Shown one piece after another: positions 19,535-28,361 of a DNA stretch of 40,752 nucleotides. Position 1 is the first letter of the stretch. Every line of letters starts with the position of its first letter. The notes below the pieces were generated by a model. It had not been told where the DNA came from, searched no databases, and saw only the letters and a program-made list of their open reading frames with translations. Position numbers and translations under genes: made by a program. Origin of the DNA: Specibacter cremeus (GTDB taxonomy: Bacteria > Actinomycetota > Actinomycetes > Actinomycetales > Micrococcaceae); contig NZ_RWKQ01000019.1 of NCBI RefSeq assembly GCF_003946885.1, positions 1-40,752 on the forward strand, in the 5' to 3' direction.

Positions 19535-20464
19535 TTGTCCATCACCAAACAGGCAGGTTCGGCCGGCGGCCGCACCGGAGACAAGGTGTTCTCCGGTGCG
19601 GCCCTGGGTGCCGGCGTCCTGATCATGGTCGTCCTGTTCGCCGTCGCGGTGTTCCTGCTCGTGCAGGCGCTGCCGGCGTTCACGGCGGCCCCCGCGGACG
19701 TGACCGGCGGGAGGGGCTTCACCAGCTACATCGTCCCGATCGTGGTCGGCACGCTCATTGCCGCCGCCATCGCACTGGTCATCGCCACGCCCATCGGCGT
19801 GGCCGTGGCCCTGTTCATCTCGCATTACGCCCCGCGCCGGCTGGCGCAGGGCCTCGGCTATGTCGTGGATCTGCTGGCCGCCATCCCCTCCGTCGTGTAC
19901 GGCGCCTGGGGGGCCAGTTTCCTTGCCAGCCAACTCAAGGAACCGTACCAGTGGCTCGCCGACAACCTCGGCTGGATCCCCATATTCGCCGGACCGGCCT
20001 CCAGCACCGCCAAGACCATGCTGACCGCGGGCATCGTGCTCGCCGTCATGGTCCTGCCCATCATCGCCTCACTGTGCCGTGAGATCTTCCTGCAGGCCCC
20101 CGCGCTGCACCAGGAAGCCGCGCTGGCGCTGGGCGCCACCCGGTGGGAGATGGTCCGCATGGCCGTCCTCCCGTTCGCCCGCGGCGGCATCATCAGCGCC
20201 GTCATGCTCGGCCTGGGCCGGGCCCTGGGCGAGACCATGGCCGTGGCCCTGGTCCTCTCCTCCGGCCCGCTGATGGCCAGCCTGATCCGGTCCGGCAACC
20301 AGACGGTCGCCGCCGAGATCGCACTGAACTTCCCCGAGGCGTTCGGGCTGCGCCTGCACGAACTGATCGCCGCCGGCCTGGTGCTGTTCATCATCACCCT
20401 GGTCGTGAACATGGTTGCCCGGTGGATCATCAACCGGCACAAGGAATTCTCGGGAGCCAACTGA
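19535..20464 (+). CDS. pstC: phosphate ABC transporter permease PstC
   Basis: A 309-residue inner-membrane permease subunit with about six transmembrane helices. It carries the cytoplasmic EAA loop that contacts PstB (LHQEAALALGATRWEMVRMAVLP) and the conserved AIPSVVYGAWG segment. The start is a TTG at 19535 with AAGGGAAG placed correctly upstream; no ATG or GTG start fits better. It lies 49 nt after pstS, and its stop overlaps the pstA start by one base (TGATG). Confidence 0.93.
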   Translation: MSITKQAGSAGGRTGDKVFSGAALGAGVLIMVVLFAVAVFLLVQALPAFTAAPADVTGGRGFTSYIVPIVVGTLIAAAIALVIATPIGVAVALFISHYAPRRLAQGLGYVVDLLAAIPSVVYGAWGASFLASQLKEPYQWLADNLGWIPIFAGPASSTAKTMLTAGIVLAVMVLPIIASLCREIFLQAPALHQEAALALGATRWEMVRMAVLPFARGGIISAVMLGLGRALGETMAVALVLSSGPLMASLIRSGNQTVAAEIALNFPEAFGLRLHELIAAGLVLFIITLVVNMVARWIINRHKEFSGAN

Positions 20465-21570
20465 TGTCGACGCTTTTGACCGAGCGGAAGAGCTCCAACC
20501 TGACCCGCGGCAGGCTGCCCGGGTACGCGTCGTACGTGACCGCGGGCGCCGCCGTCGTCCTCGCCGCGGCGCTCATGGCGCTCGCCGGCTTCAACGTGCT
20601 CGGCTGGGCCGTGCTTTCCGGCCTGCTGTACGCCGTCGGCACCGTGACCAGCGCCGCCGTCGTCGAGGGCCGGCGCAAGGCCGTGGACCGGCTGGCGACC
20701 GCACTGGTGGTGGGGGCGTTCCTCGTGGCGCTGCTGCCGCTGGTGTCCGTCATCATCACCGTGCTGATCAACGGCATCCCCGGGCTGCTGGCCCCCGGCT
20801 TCCTGGGCACCTCGATGAACGGCGTCTCCGGCATCCAGGACAACCAGTCCGTGGCGAACCACACCACGGTTCTCGGTGGCGCCTACCACGCGCTGGCCGG
20901 GTCCGTCCTGATCACGCTGTGGGCCACCCTGATCTCCGTGCCGATCGGCCTGCTGACCGCCATCTACCTGGTCGAATACGGTGCCGGGAACAAGCTGTCC
21001 AAGGCCATCACGTTCCTGGTCGACGTCATGACCGGCATCCCGTCGATCGTGGCCGGCCTGTTCGCCGCGGCGCTGTTCAGCATGCTGCTCGGCCCCGGCA
21101 CGAAGACCGGCTTCGTCGCGGCCATCGCGCTGTCCGTCCTGATGATCCCGGTGGTGGTTCGCTCCAGCGAGGAAATGCTCAAGATCGTGCCGAACGAGCT
21201 GCGCGAGGCGGCCTACGCCCTGGGTGTGCGCAAATGGCGCACCATCATGAAGGTCGTCATCCCCACGGCGATCTCCGGCATCGCCTCCGGCGTGACGCTG
21301 GCCATCGCCCGCGTGATCGGCGAGACGGCCCCGCTGCTGGTGACGGCCGGGTTCGCCACGACCATCAACTTCAACGTCTTCAGCGGCTGGATGGCCTCGC
21401 TGCCGACGTTCATCTACACGCAGATCATGACCCCGACGTCGCCGTCCAACCCGGACCCGTCGACGCAGCGTGCCTGGGCGGCCGCCCTGCTGCTGATCCT
21501 CCTGGTCATGCTGCTGAACCTGGCCGCCCGCCTGGTGGCGCGCCTATTCGCCCCGAGGAAGGGCCGTTGA
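20464..21570 (+). CDS. pstA: phosphate ABC transporter permease PstA
   Basis: The second channel subunit, 368 residues. An N-terminal extension with two extra hydrophobic segments (around VVLAAALMALAGFNVLGWAVL) precedes the usual six-helix permease core. Family segments are MTGIPSIVAGLF and the EAA loop LREAAYALGVRKWRTIMKVVIP. The ATG at 20464 shares its A with the pstC stop, so translation is coupled. The extended N terminus is common among actinobacterial PstA. pstB follows 36 nt downstream. Confidence 0.93.
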   Translation: MSTLLTERKSSNLTRGRLPGYASYVTAGAAVVLAAALMALAGFNVLGWAVLSGLLYAVGTVTSAAVVEGRRKAVDRLATALVVGAFLVALLPLVSVIITVLINGIPGLLAPGFLGTSMNGVSGIQDNQSVANHTTVLGGAYHALAGSVLITLWATLISVPIGLLTAIYLVEYGAGNKLSKAITFLVDVMTGIPSIVAGLFAAALFSMLLGPGTKTGFVAAIALSVLMIPVVVRSSEEMLKIVPNELREAAYALGVRKWRTIMKVVIPTAISGIASGVTLAIARVIGETAPLLVTAGFATTINFNVFSGWMASLPTFIYTQIMTPTSPSNPDPSTQRAWAAALLLILLVMLLNLAARLVARLFAPRKGR

Positions 21571-21606
21571 TGCCCGCCGCCACTACTCTCGAAATGGATC
21601 AACCAC

Positions 21607-22386
21607 ATGTCTAAGCGCATCGACGTGAGCGACCTCAACGTCTTCTACGGCGACTTCCTGGCCGTGGAGGGCGTGAACATCACCCTCGACGCCAAGTCCG
21701 TCACCGCGTTCATCGGCCCGTCCGGCTGTGGCAAGTCGACGTTCCTGCGCACGCTGAACCGCATGCACGAGGTCGTTCCCGGCGGCCGCGTGGAAGGCAG
21801 CGTGCTGCTGGACGGCGACAACCTGTACGCCGACGGCGTCGACCCCGTGCTGGTGCGCAGCCAGATCGGCATGGTGTTCCAGCGGGCCAACCCGTTCCCC
21901 ACCATGAGCATCCGCGACAACGTGCTGGCCGGGGTGAAGCTGAACAACCGGCGCATCTCCCGTTCCGACGCGGACGCCCTGGTGGAGGCGTCGCTGCGCG
22001 GGGCGAACCTGTGGAAGGAGGTCAAGGACCGGCTGGACAAGCCCGGCTCGGGGCTGTCCGGCGGCCAGCAGCAGCGCCTGTGCATCGCCCGGACCATCGC
22101 GGTGAAGCCGGATGTGATCCTCATGGACGAACCCTGCTCGGCGCTGGACCCGATCTCCACGCTCGCCATCGAGGACCTGATCAACGAGCTCAAGGACCAG
22201 TACACGGTGGTCATCGTCACGCACAACATGCAGCAGGCGGCGCGCGTGTCGGACAAGACGGCGTTCTTCAACATCGCCGGCACCGGCAAGCCCGGCAAGC
22301 TGATCGAGTTCTCCGAAACGACGACGATCTTCAACAACCCGGTCGAGAAGGCCACCGAGGACTACGTCTCCGGCCGCTTCGGGTAA
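21607..22386 (+). CDS. pstB: phosphate ABC transporter ATPase PstB
   Basis: The 259-residue ATP-hydrolysing subunit. Walker [10 protein letters not shown] lies at 37-45, the Q-loop in [11 protein letters not shown], the ABC signature as [16 protein letters not shown], Walker B in [13 protein letters not shown], and the switch His in IVTHNMQQA. It ends [12 protein letters not shown], the typical PstB tail. ATG start at 21607 with only a weak purine-rich region upstream. No phoU follows here; a DUF47 PhoU-like protein is present further on with the PiT transporter. Confidence 0.95.
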   Translation: MSKRIDVSDLNVFYGDFLAVEGVNITLDAKSVTAFIGPSGCGKSTFLRTLNRMHEVVPGGRVEGSVLLDGDNLYADGVDPVLVRSQIGMVFQRANPFPTMSIRDNVLAGVKLNNRRISRSDADALVEASLRGANLWKEVKDRLDKPGSGLSGGQQQRLCIARTIAVKPDVILMDEPCSALDPISTLAIEDLINELKDQYTVVIVTHNMQQAARVSDKTAFFNIAGTGKPGKLIEFSETTTIFNNPVEKATEDYVSGRFG

Positions 22387-22473
22387 ACCGCAGGATCGCG
22401 CACTTGGCGATTCGCAACCCCCGGGTGTGCCAGAGTTGACCCCAAGCGTTCAGCCACCGTCGAAGGGGTGCCC

Positions 22474-23568
22474 ATGGCCGGTCCAGGAAGTTCCGAACAG
22501 GCCCCGGGCCGCACCGTCCCCGCAAGGCGGGCCATCGACCAGGCGTTCCGCTGGGGCCTGACCGCCACGCTCGGGGCGCTGACCGGGCTGGCCATCGGCT
22601 ACATCCTGTTGGGGCTCAAGGGCATCATGCTCTCCGTGCTGGCCTCGCTGTTCCTGGCCCTGGCGCTCGAGCCGCTCATCGTCTGGCTGGGCCGGCACCA
22701 CATGCCGCGCGGCCGGGCCATCGCCGTGGTGGGCGGCGCCTTCGGCCTGGCCACGGCCGCGTTGCTGTGGCTCGTGGTGCCGTTCGCGGTCCGGCAGTTC
22801 ACGAACCTCGTGGCCGTCCTGCCGCAGGCGCTGGACCAGGTGGAGCGGCAAAAGTGGTTCACGCGCGTGGACGAGCTGACGAACGGCCGCCTGGACTCCA
22901 TCCTCGAATGGGTCCAGGGCCTGATCGGCAACGCCGACTTCCTTCGCCAGGTCGGCGGCGGCCTGCTGCACTTGGGCGTGGGCGTCGCGTCGGCGGTCTC
23001 CAGCGGCATCTTCATCGTCATCTTGACGATTTACTTCGTGGCGTCGATGCGGCCCATGAAGCGCGGCGTCTACTCGCTGGTGCCGGCCTCGCACCGGCTG
23101 GCGTTCATGCGCCTGACCGAGCGGATCGCAGACTCCGTGGGCAAGTACCTCAGCGGCATGGTGGTGCTGTCCACGTGCAACGCCCTGCTCACGTTCCTGC
23201 TGCTGACCATCGTGGGGGTGCCGTTCGCGTGGCTGTTCGCCCTGCTGGCCCTGTTCATCACGCTCATCCCGCTCATCGGCACCATCGTCACGACCGCCAT
23301 GATGACAGTCGTCGCGCTGTTCACCTCGCCCATGGCCGCCATCATCGTGCTGGTCGTCATGCTCGTCTATATGCAGGTGGAGGCATATTACCTGACCCCG
23401 AAGGTCATGAGCCGCGCCGTGCAGGTCCCCGGCGCCGTCGTGCTGATCTCGGCCGCCGCAGGCGCCGCGCTGCTCGGCCTGTTCGGCGCGCTCATCGCGG
23501 TGCCCGTCGCGGCCGCCATCATGACGATCGTGCGCGCGGTGGTGGTCCCGGCGCAGGCGCGCCGCTGA
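22474..23568 (+). CDS. AI-2E family transporter (PerM-like)
   Basis: A 364-residue polytopic membrane protein of the AI-2E transporter (UPF0118) family. Two N-terminal helices (GLTATLGALTGLAIGYILL and the next) precede a large soluble region. Further helices follow, including VGVPFAWLFALLALFITLIPLIGTI, and the C-terminal core is PKVMSRAVQVPGAVVLISAAAGAALLGLFGALIAVPVAAAI, the family signature region. I prefer ATG 22474 because GAAGGGG sits 6 nt upstream; GTG 22468 is alternative. Family members export varied substrates; the substrate is unknown and a link to phosphate is not shown. Confidence 0.85.
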   Translation: MAGPGSSEQAPGRTVPARRAIDQAFRWGLTATLGALTGLAIGYILLGLKGIMLSVLASLFLALALEPLIVWLGRHHMPRGRAIAVVGGAFGLATAALLWLVVPFAVRQFTNLVAVLPQALDQVERQKWFTRVDELTNGRLDSILEWVQGLIGNADFLRQVGGGLLHLGVGVASAVSSGIFIVILTIYFVASMRPMKRGVYSLVPASHRLAFMRLTERIADSVGKYLSGMVVLSTCNALLTFLLLTIVGVPFAWLFALLALFITLIPLIGTIVTTAMMTVVALFTSPMAAIIVLVVMLVYMQVEAYYLTPKVMSRAVQVPGAVVLISAAAGAALLGLFGALIAVPVAAAIMTIVRAVVVPAQARR

Positions 23569-23600
23569 GTCACCGGGGTTGCCGAGGATCGTCCGCGTGC

Positions 23601-23668
23601 CGAGGTAGCGCCAAGACGTCGAGGTGCACGGAAATATCCGTGCACCTCGACGTCTTGGCGCTACCTCG
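23601..23668. terminator. 68-bp near-perfect hairpin between convergent genes
   Basis: Arms CGAGGTAGCGCCAAGACGTC... and ...GACGTCTTGGCGCTACCTCG pair across 68 bp with a single mismatched A-A pair near the centre at 23634.5. It lies between the AI-2E gene and the convergent PiT gene, and its right arm (23661-23668) includes the PiT stop codon. A bidirectional terminator or dispersed palindromic element. Confidence 0.75.
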
Positions 23669-24683
23669 ACGCGCCCGCCAGCGGCGACAGGGCCAGGTAG
23701 AACGCGCCCCCGGCCAGTGCGCACACCACGATGGTCGCCACCCAGGCGCCGACGATGCGCAGCATGAGCGGGCCGTTCGTGACGCTGAAGCGCTGGTTCG
23801 CCCCGGCGCCGGCCGCCGCCGCCGTGACCGTGTGCGTGGTGGATAACGGCAGGCTCAGGCCCAGCGCCCCGACGAACAGCAGCACGGCGCCGACCAGCTG
23901 GGCCACGAATCCGCGCATCGGGTCGATCCGGACCAGCCGGTGCCCCAGCGTGTAGGAGATCCGCCAGCCGCCGCACAGCGTGCCGGCGGCCAGCAGCACG
24001 GCCGTGAAGACCGGTACCCACCCGGGCACCTCCCCGACCCCGGCGGCACCGGCGGCCACCAGCGCCAGCAGCACGACCGTCGTCGTACGCTGGCCATCCT
24101 GCAGGCCGTGGCCGAAGGCGACGGCGGCGCTGGTGACCGACTGGATCTGGCGCGTGCGGCGGTTCACCTCGTGCGGGGCCGTGTTCCGTGCCGCCCACAG
24201 CGCCGGGTAGACGGCCAGGAAGGACAGCGCGAACGCGACCAAGGGGGACAGCAGCAGCGGCAGCACCACGAGCGTCAGCAGCGTCGAGTCGATGCCCTCG
24301 AGCCCGTGCCGGCCGATCAGCGAGGACCCCAGCGACGCCCCGAGCAGGGCGCTGATGAGCGCATGCGTGGAGGACGACGGGTAGCCGCGCCACCACTGGT
24401 AGACGCCCCACAGGCAGGCGCTGGCAAGGGCGGCGAGCAGCAGGATCAGCCCGTCCCGTCCGGCCGGGACGGTGAAGAGCCGGCCCGCGAAGGCCTGGAC
24501 GAAGCCGACGCTCAGCAACGCCCCGGCCAGGTTGCACACCGCCGCGAGCAGCACCGCGATGGTGGGGGTGAGTGCGCGCGTGCGCACGGAAAGGGCGACG
24601 GCGGAGGAGACGTCGCGGAAACCGTTCAGAAACGCGAAAATCGCCGCGCCAAGGAGCACGACGACCAGCAGGAGGACAACCAC
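23661..24683 (-). CDS. inorganic phosphate transporter, PiT family
   Basis: A 340-residue low-affinity phosphate:H+ symporter with about ten transmembrane segments. The PiT repeat motif is visible in FLNGFRDVSSAVALSVRTRALTP (usually GxNDxxN) and again, inverted, in AVAFGHGLQDGQRTTTVVLLAL. The N-terminal Asn-Asp is changed to Asn-Gly here, a departure from the usual FxNGxxD/N variation that is also seen in other actinobacterial members. GTG start at 24683, one nt after the stop of the DUF47 gene, so the two are co-translated. The stop codon lies in the arm of a long palindrome. Confidence 0.87.
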   Translation of the reverse strand: MVVLLLVVVLLGAAIFAFLNGFRDVSSAVALSVRTRALTPTIAVLLAAVCNLAGALLSVGFVQAFAGRLFTVPAGRDGLILLLAALASACLWGVYQWWRGYPSSSTHALISALLGASLGSSLIGRHGLEGIDSTLLTLVVLPLLLSPLVAFALSFLAVYPALWAARNTAPHEVNRRTRQIQSVTSAAVAFGHGLQDGQRTTTVVLLALVAAGAAGVGEVPGWVPVFTAVLLAAGTLCGGWRISYTLGHRLVRIDPMRGFVAQLVGAVLLFVGALGLSLPLSTTHTVTAAAAGAGANQRFSVTNGPLMLRIVGAWVATIVVCALAGGAFYLALSPLAGASR

Positions 24684-24684
24684 C

Positions 24685-25302
24685 CTACGATTCCTTGACG
24701 ATGATCGACCCGATCCGGGTGGCGACGCGGCGCATGTTCAAGCTGCCCTGCGCCAGCTGGTCCGCCAGCGCGCGGTACTTCGTGAACTGTACGAACGTGT
24801 GCTCGGCCAGCAGCTCGGCCAGGAACGCCCGGTGCGTGTGGTCGGCGCGCTTGGCCAGCCGCAGCACCTCCAGCCAGTAGTCCTCCAGCGAGTCGAGGTC
24901 CTCGGTGCGGGCCATGGCCGTGACGGTCAGCTCCGCCTGGCGGGCCAGGATTTCCAGCTGGTCGCCGGCGCGGCCGGGGAAACGCTCCAGCCTGAACAGC
25001 GTGATGACCTCCGCCGCGCCGGTGAGCGTCTCGGCGGCCTCGTTGAGTCCGCGGCCGATCGCGAACAGGTCCTCGCGCGGCAGCGGGTTGATGAAGCTGG
25101 TGCGCATGGTGGTCATGAGCGTGGCGAAGTTGGCGGTCGAGGCGGCCTCGTGCCGGCGCATCTCCTCGGCCAGGTCCCCGTGCCCGTCGCGGGCGGCGCC
25201 GAGCAACTCGGCGAGCGTCTGGGTGCCGGCCAGGACGTGTTCGGCCATGCCGCGCAGGATGTCGAGCCCGGCGGTCTCCTGGGGGAACAGTCGGAACTTC
25301 AA
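24685..25302 (-). CDS. DUF47 family PhoU-like protein
   Basis: A 205-residue all-helical protein of the DUF47/PhoU-like family. It begins MKFRLFPQETAGLDILRGMAEH, a typical DUF47 start, and includes SFINPLPREDLFAIGRGLNEAAE, the conserved segment whose acidic residues bind metal in PhoU-like folds. DUF47 proteins are usually encoded with PiT transporters and are thought to regulate them; here the PiT start lies 1 nt downstream. ATG start at 25302. A long inverted-repeat element lies upstream, with no PHO box that I could see. Confidence 0.9.
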   Translation of the reverse strand: MKFRLFPQETAGLDILRGMAEHVLAGTQTLAELLGAARDGHGDLAEEMRRHEAASTANFATLMTTMRTSFINPLPREDLFAIGRGLNEAAETLTGAAEVITLFRLERFPGRAGDQLEILARQAELTVTAMARTEDLDSLEDYWLEVLRLAKRADHTHRAFLAELLAEHTFVQFTKYRALADQLAQGSLNMRRVATRIGSIIVKES

Positions 25303-25332
25303 GATTGAGCCTCACGTGAGCGGTCCATGGCG

Positions 25333-25466
25333 GTCAGGCGGGACAGAAAAATGGTGTCGAACCGGGGAGCGCCTCTCGGCGTTAGGCCGCTCGAAGCGGC
25401 TAAAAGATGGAGCCCGGGGGTTCCACGGTTCGACACCACTTTCAGTTTTCTACGTCGCCGCCTGAC
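25333..25466. repeat. 134-bp inverted-repeat element (MITE-like or structured RNA)
   Basis: Outer arms GTCAGGCGG / CCGCCTGAC (25333-25341, 25458-25466) and inner arms TGGTGTCGAACCG / CGGTTCGACACCA (25352-25364, 25426-25438) are perfectly complementary. A central hairpin GCCGCT-CGA-AGCGGC spans 25386-25400. Spacing between outer and inner arms differs (10 versus 19 bp). It sits between the DUF47 gene and a hypothetical gene on the same strand. It has no coding capacity; it could be a non-autonomous mobile remnant or a structured transcript. Confidence 0.6.
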
Positions 25467-25506
25467 TGTCAACTGCGCCCCTGTGGACAACCCCTTGCGG
25501 GATCGT

Positions 25507-26154
25507 TCAGTCGAGCTCGCCCTTGCGCCAGGCCGCCGCGCAGCCCTCCAGGTCCTCGGCCGTGCGGACCAGCTGGTGCGCCTTGCGCGTCAGCGCCGTG
25601 GCGTGCTCGCCGTTGGACTTCTCGCGTTCGTCGGCGATGGTCGCCTGGCCGAGGGCGACGACGCGGCAGAACGCGGCGAACCGTTCCAGCGCCACATCGA
25701 AGTCGCCGTCGAACGCGCCGGAGAGGATGGCATCCGCCATGGTGGCGATCTCCTCGGCGCCGGGCGGCTCGGACACGCCGGCGACGGCGCTGGAGACCTG
25801 GGCGGTCTTCTGGCCGGCGCGGAAGAACACGCTGATGCCCTCGGCGTCCTGCTTCGTCGCGGCGCGCAGCGCGTACAGCCGCCACAGGGCGCCGGGCAGC
25901 GACCGGGCCGGGCTGGCGGCCCACATCTCGGCGATGGCCTCCAGGCCCTGCCGGTCGGCCAGCTTGACCAGGCGCTTGCGGACCTCCGGGTCCTCCGACT
26001 CGCGGCCGCGGCGCACGAGCGCCTGGGCGGCCAGGTGCGCGGCCTCGGACACGCGCGCCGGATCCGTGCCGCCTGCGAACGGCTCGAAATCCGCCGGCGC
26101 GAACGGCCGCGGCTTGTGCGGACGGGGTGCACGCGTGGCTGGTCCTTGGTTCAT
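25507..26154 (-). CDS. conserved hypothetical protein, helical
   Basis: A 215-residue soluble protein I cannot assign. After a basic, Pro-rich N terminus (ATRAPRPHKPRPFAPADF) it is almost entirely predicted helix, with ARVSEAAHLAAQALVRRGRESEDPEVRKRLV, WAASPARSLPGALWRLYALR and a charged C terminus ending WRKGELD. No signal peptide, membrane segment or catalytic motif. ATG start at 26154, stop at 25507. Codon use is like the neighbouring core genes, so it is a real gene. I believe homologues are widespread in actinobacteria near phosphate or tRNA-Lys genes, but this is not verified. Confidence 0.7.
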   Translation of the reverse strand: MNQGPATRAPRPHKPRPFAPADFEPFAGGTDPARVSEAAHLAAQALVRRGRESEDPEVRKRLVKLADRQGLEAIAEMWAASPARSLPGALWRLYALRAATKQDAEGISVFFRAGQKTAQVSSAVAGVSEPPGAEEIATMADAILSGAFDGDFDVALERFAAFCRVVALGQATIADEREKSNGEHATALTRKAHQLVRTAEDLEGCAAAWRKGELD

Positions 26155-26240
26155 GATTCGACATTACCCCCGTGCGGTGACGGGGTCGAGAACCGCCGCG
26201 GGGCGCTGTGGACGGACGAATTTCCGGCGATTCCGGTCGG

Positions 26241-26270
26241 TTGCTTGGGTGCGATACGATGGTTGACGAC
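26241..26270 (+). promoter_or_regulatory. predicted tRNA-Lys promoter
   Basis: TTGCTT (26241-26246) and TACGAT (26265-26270), separated by 18 bp, form a plausible sigma-70-type promoter whose transcript would start about 39 nt before the tRNA. Confidence 0.5.
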
Positions 26271-26315
26271 CACTGTGGCGCCGCATTAATGCTGGCTGCC
26301 TTGGTGGCCGAGTGC

Positions 26316-26388
26316 GGGCCTTTAGCTCAGTTGGTAGAGCATCGGACTTTTAATCCGTGGGTCGTGGGTTCGAGCCCCACAGGGCCCA
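26316..26388 (+). tRNA. tRNA-Lys (anticodon UUU)
   Basis: A 73-nt gene folding as a standard cloverleaf. The 7-bp acceptor stem is GGGCCTT / AGGGCCC with one G-U pair, the D stem is GCTC / GAGC, the anticodon loop is CTTTTAA with anticodon TTT, the variable loop is GGGTC, and the T arm is GTGGG-TTCGAGC-CCCAC. The discriminator is A; CCA is not encoded (ACT follows). It forms the left border of the accessory island. Confidence 0.97.
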
Positions 26389-26392
26389 CTAA

Positions 26393-26420
26393 CGAGATGG
26401 TCGTCTGGGCGGTCATCTCG
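26393..26420 (+). terminator. possible tRNA-Lys terminator hairpin
   Basis: CGAGATG and CATCTCG form a 7-bp stem with a 14-nt loop starting 4 nt after the tRNA. Weak but well placed. The rest of the gap up to 26610 holds no gene I can support. Confidence 0.4.
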
Positions 26421-26610
26421 GAACGCTCACCTGGCGTCCGGCTGTGCGCGAGAGGGTCGTATGCGCGACTCTGAACCGACGGGCAGTCTCGTGGGCGGGG
26501 AGAGGCCGGAGATCGGCGAAGTTGCCGCCATCCGTCGGCGGCGCCATTTGCGGCTGGCCGTCGAGTATCCAATGCGTGGTGGCACTACGGCCCTATCGAT
26601 CACACCAGCC

Positions 26611-27591
26611 TTACGGGGTCTGCGAAGGACCCGACCACAATCGCTCTTGGTGCCAGTGACTGGGGAAGCCCATCTCTGCGACAGCGCGTGCGGGAATTGG
26701 GATGAAGGAGACTTCGATGAGTGAGCGCACCTTCGCGGTCCAGGTCGTTCCTGGAGATATTCCTTGTAGAAGGAATCCCATGACGGTCAGCGCCCCGTAG
26801 AGGCGTTCGCTCTGCCCCTCGGGCAGTGAGCGCAGGTCGTCGAGCGTGCGCAGGGCCGCGGTGCTGACCGGGGCGAAGGAGCGGTTCCAGACACGGGAGT
26901 GGTGGGCGCACGTGTTGCGCAGGACGGTCAGCTGCTCGAGCCACCGGGCGAGCGGATGCGACTTCCTGGTTTTCTTCTGTTGGTTCGCGCTGAGGCCAGA
27001 GTCGTCGATGGTGATGCCCAGCCGTTCGGCGATCGCCCATTGGTCTCGGGCGCGGAGTCCGTCGTAGAGCTTCGAGACATCGGAGAAGTCGAGCACCTCG
27101 GTCAACACCTAGATTGGCAGTTCACCGTTGTACTTCGCTTCGTGGTGACGAATTGGTTCGCTATGCCTGCGGGCGCGGGCCGCCCGAAGGCGTGCCGTAG
27201 CCAGCCAGATGTCGTGATCAAAGGTGGGACGGAAGATGGAGGTGTCTCGGTAAGCGAGCGGCCCGATCGAGCCGATCCGGTAGCTCACGTGGCTGCGCAG
27301 CGCGACCTCGATGCGCTCGATGCCGTCATGGATGAGCGTGCGCAACTTGCGGTCGAACTCATACAGCCGGACCACATCATCGAAGCCCGCGCCTGGGACG
27401 AAGTGATCGCGGCGCGCCTGTTGCGATGGATCACCGATCTCACGGTAGGGGTACCAGTATCCGCTCAGCCGGTAGTAGCCGACGCTCCTCAACCACTGCT
27501 CGGCGACAGTCCGATCCAGCGCAAGTCCGCGTGACGCGAGGACATCGACCTGCTCGTCGATGCTCGCGAAGGGCTTGACGGGCTGCGTCAC
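26611..27591 (-). pseudogene. Abi_2 family abortive-infection protein, one in-frame amber stop
   Basis: A full-length Abi_2 (AbiD/AbiF-like) gene of 327 codons interrupted by a single TAG at 27109-27111 (codon 161) with no frameshift. The first part has KPFASIDEQVDVLASRGL, WLRSVGYYRLSGYWYPY and LYEFDRKLRTLIHDGIERIEVALR, the classic Abi_2 N-terminal signature. The second continues in the same frame with VLTEVLDFSDVSKLYDGL and an RNTCAHHSRVWNR segment. Across the stop it reads LPI-stop-VLTEV where the family has Trp, so TGG became TAG by one G-to-A change. Start taken as GTG 27591. Abi_2 proteins abort phage infection. Probably inactive, unless the amber is read through or the halves reassociate. 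Confidence 0.85.
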
Positions 27592-27695
27592 GTCAGTATG
27601 AACCCCTCCGAAAGAGATCCAGCCCACACCAGGAGACCTGGGCGGGCTGAACGATTGACATCAGTCTAACACCTGCCGACCGCGGCACCGGAGCG

Positions 27696-28204
27696 TCAGG
27701 ACCGCGGCATCGTGATTTCCGTGGGATGGGTGGCATCGGGGAGCTCGAGGGCGTTTCGCGTGGCGCGACCGATGGCGGCGCCGAACATGGTGGGAAACCT
27801 GTGCGGGAAGAGCCGGGTGACGGTGCCACGGCGAACAGCTGTGTTTGCCCCGACGACAGCTCGTGCGGGAAGCGCAATGCCAGCTTGTCCAGCAAGAATT
27901 CGGACAACAGGGTGTCGGCGCGTACCCAGGCCTCGGGCAGCCCCCACGAGGACGCGACCAAGGCAAGGTGTTCGCGCAGCGTCAGGTTTCGGGCCAGCGG
28001 CGGCAGACCGATCAGGGCGGCGACCAATGCCCGGAAGGCCCGGTCGCGCTCGTCGGGCGGGGAACCGGCGACCGACACGGTGCCACGGTGCACCGCGTAC
28101 TTTGCGCAAATCGTCCGAACCGGCATCGCGGCCTCGTAGTCCGCGACGATTTCGGCGCGCCTCGGTGGGCTCAACCGTATTTGAGACTTCACCGAATTCT
28201 TCAC
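27696..28204 (-). pseudogene. mosaic pseudogene: HTH fragment + ABC ATPase fragment + unknown tail
   Basis: Remnants of at least two genes. From GTG 28204, about 40 codons give a recombinase/resolvase-type helix-turn-helix (RLSPPRRAEIVADYEAAMPV then RTICAKYAVHRGTVS). The same frame then passes into an ABC ATPase fragment: SPPDERDRAFRALVAALIG, then LTLREHLALVASSWG, and the signature motif RFPHELSSGQTQLFAVA. Walker A and Walker B are absent. After FAVA the sense shifts one frame, giving VTRLFPHRFPTMFGAAIGRA and ending ITMPRS at 27696; the origin of this tail is unknown. Most likely deletion junctions in a decaying island. Confidence 0.6.
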
Positions 28205-28361
28205 GACTGGACCACGCGTATCGTGGATGTCGGACCCCGCCCACGCGCACGACGCATCCCAGACCCCTTGAGAACCTGGCGAATCAGCGTTTTCACCGGC
28301 TGCCGCGTGTTTGAGAAGCTACCCGCAAGGTCCACTCCTGCCGGGGTCCGGTCTGCAACGG

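Noticed and set aside
26461-26724. An 87-codon plus-strand frame after tRNA-Lys
   Set aside because: No ribosome site, Arg-rich composition without a fold, and it overlaps the 3' end of the Abi_2 gene on the other strand.
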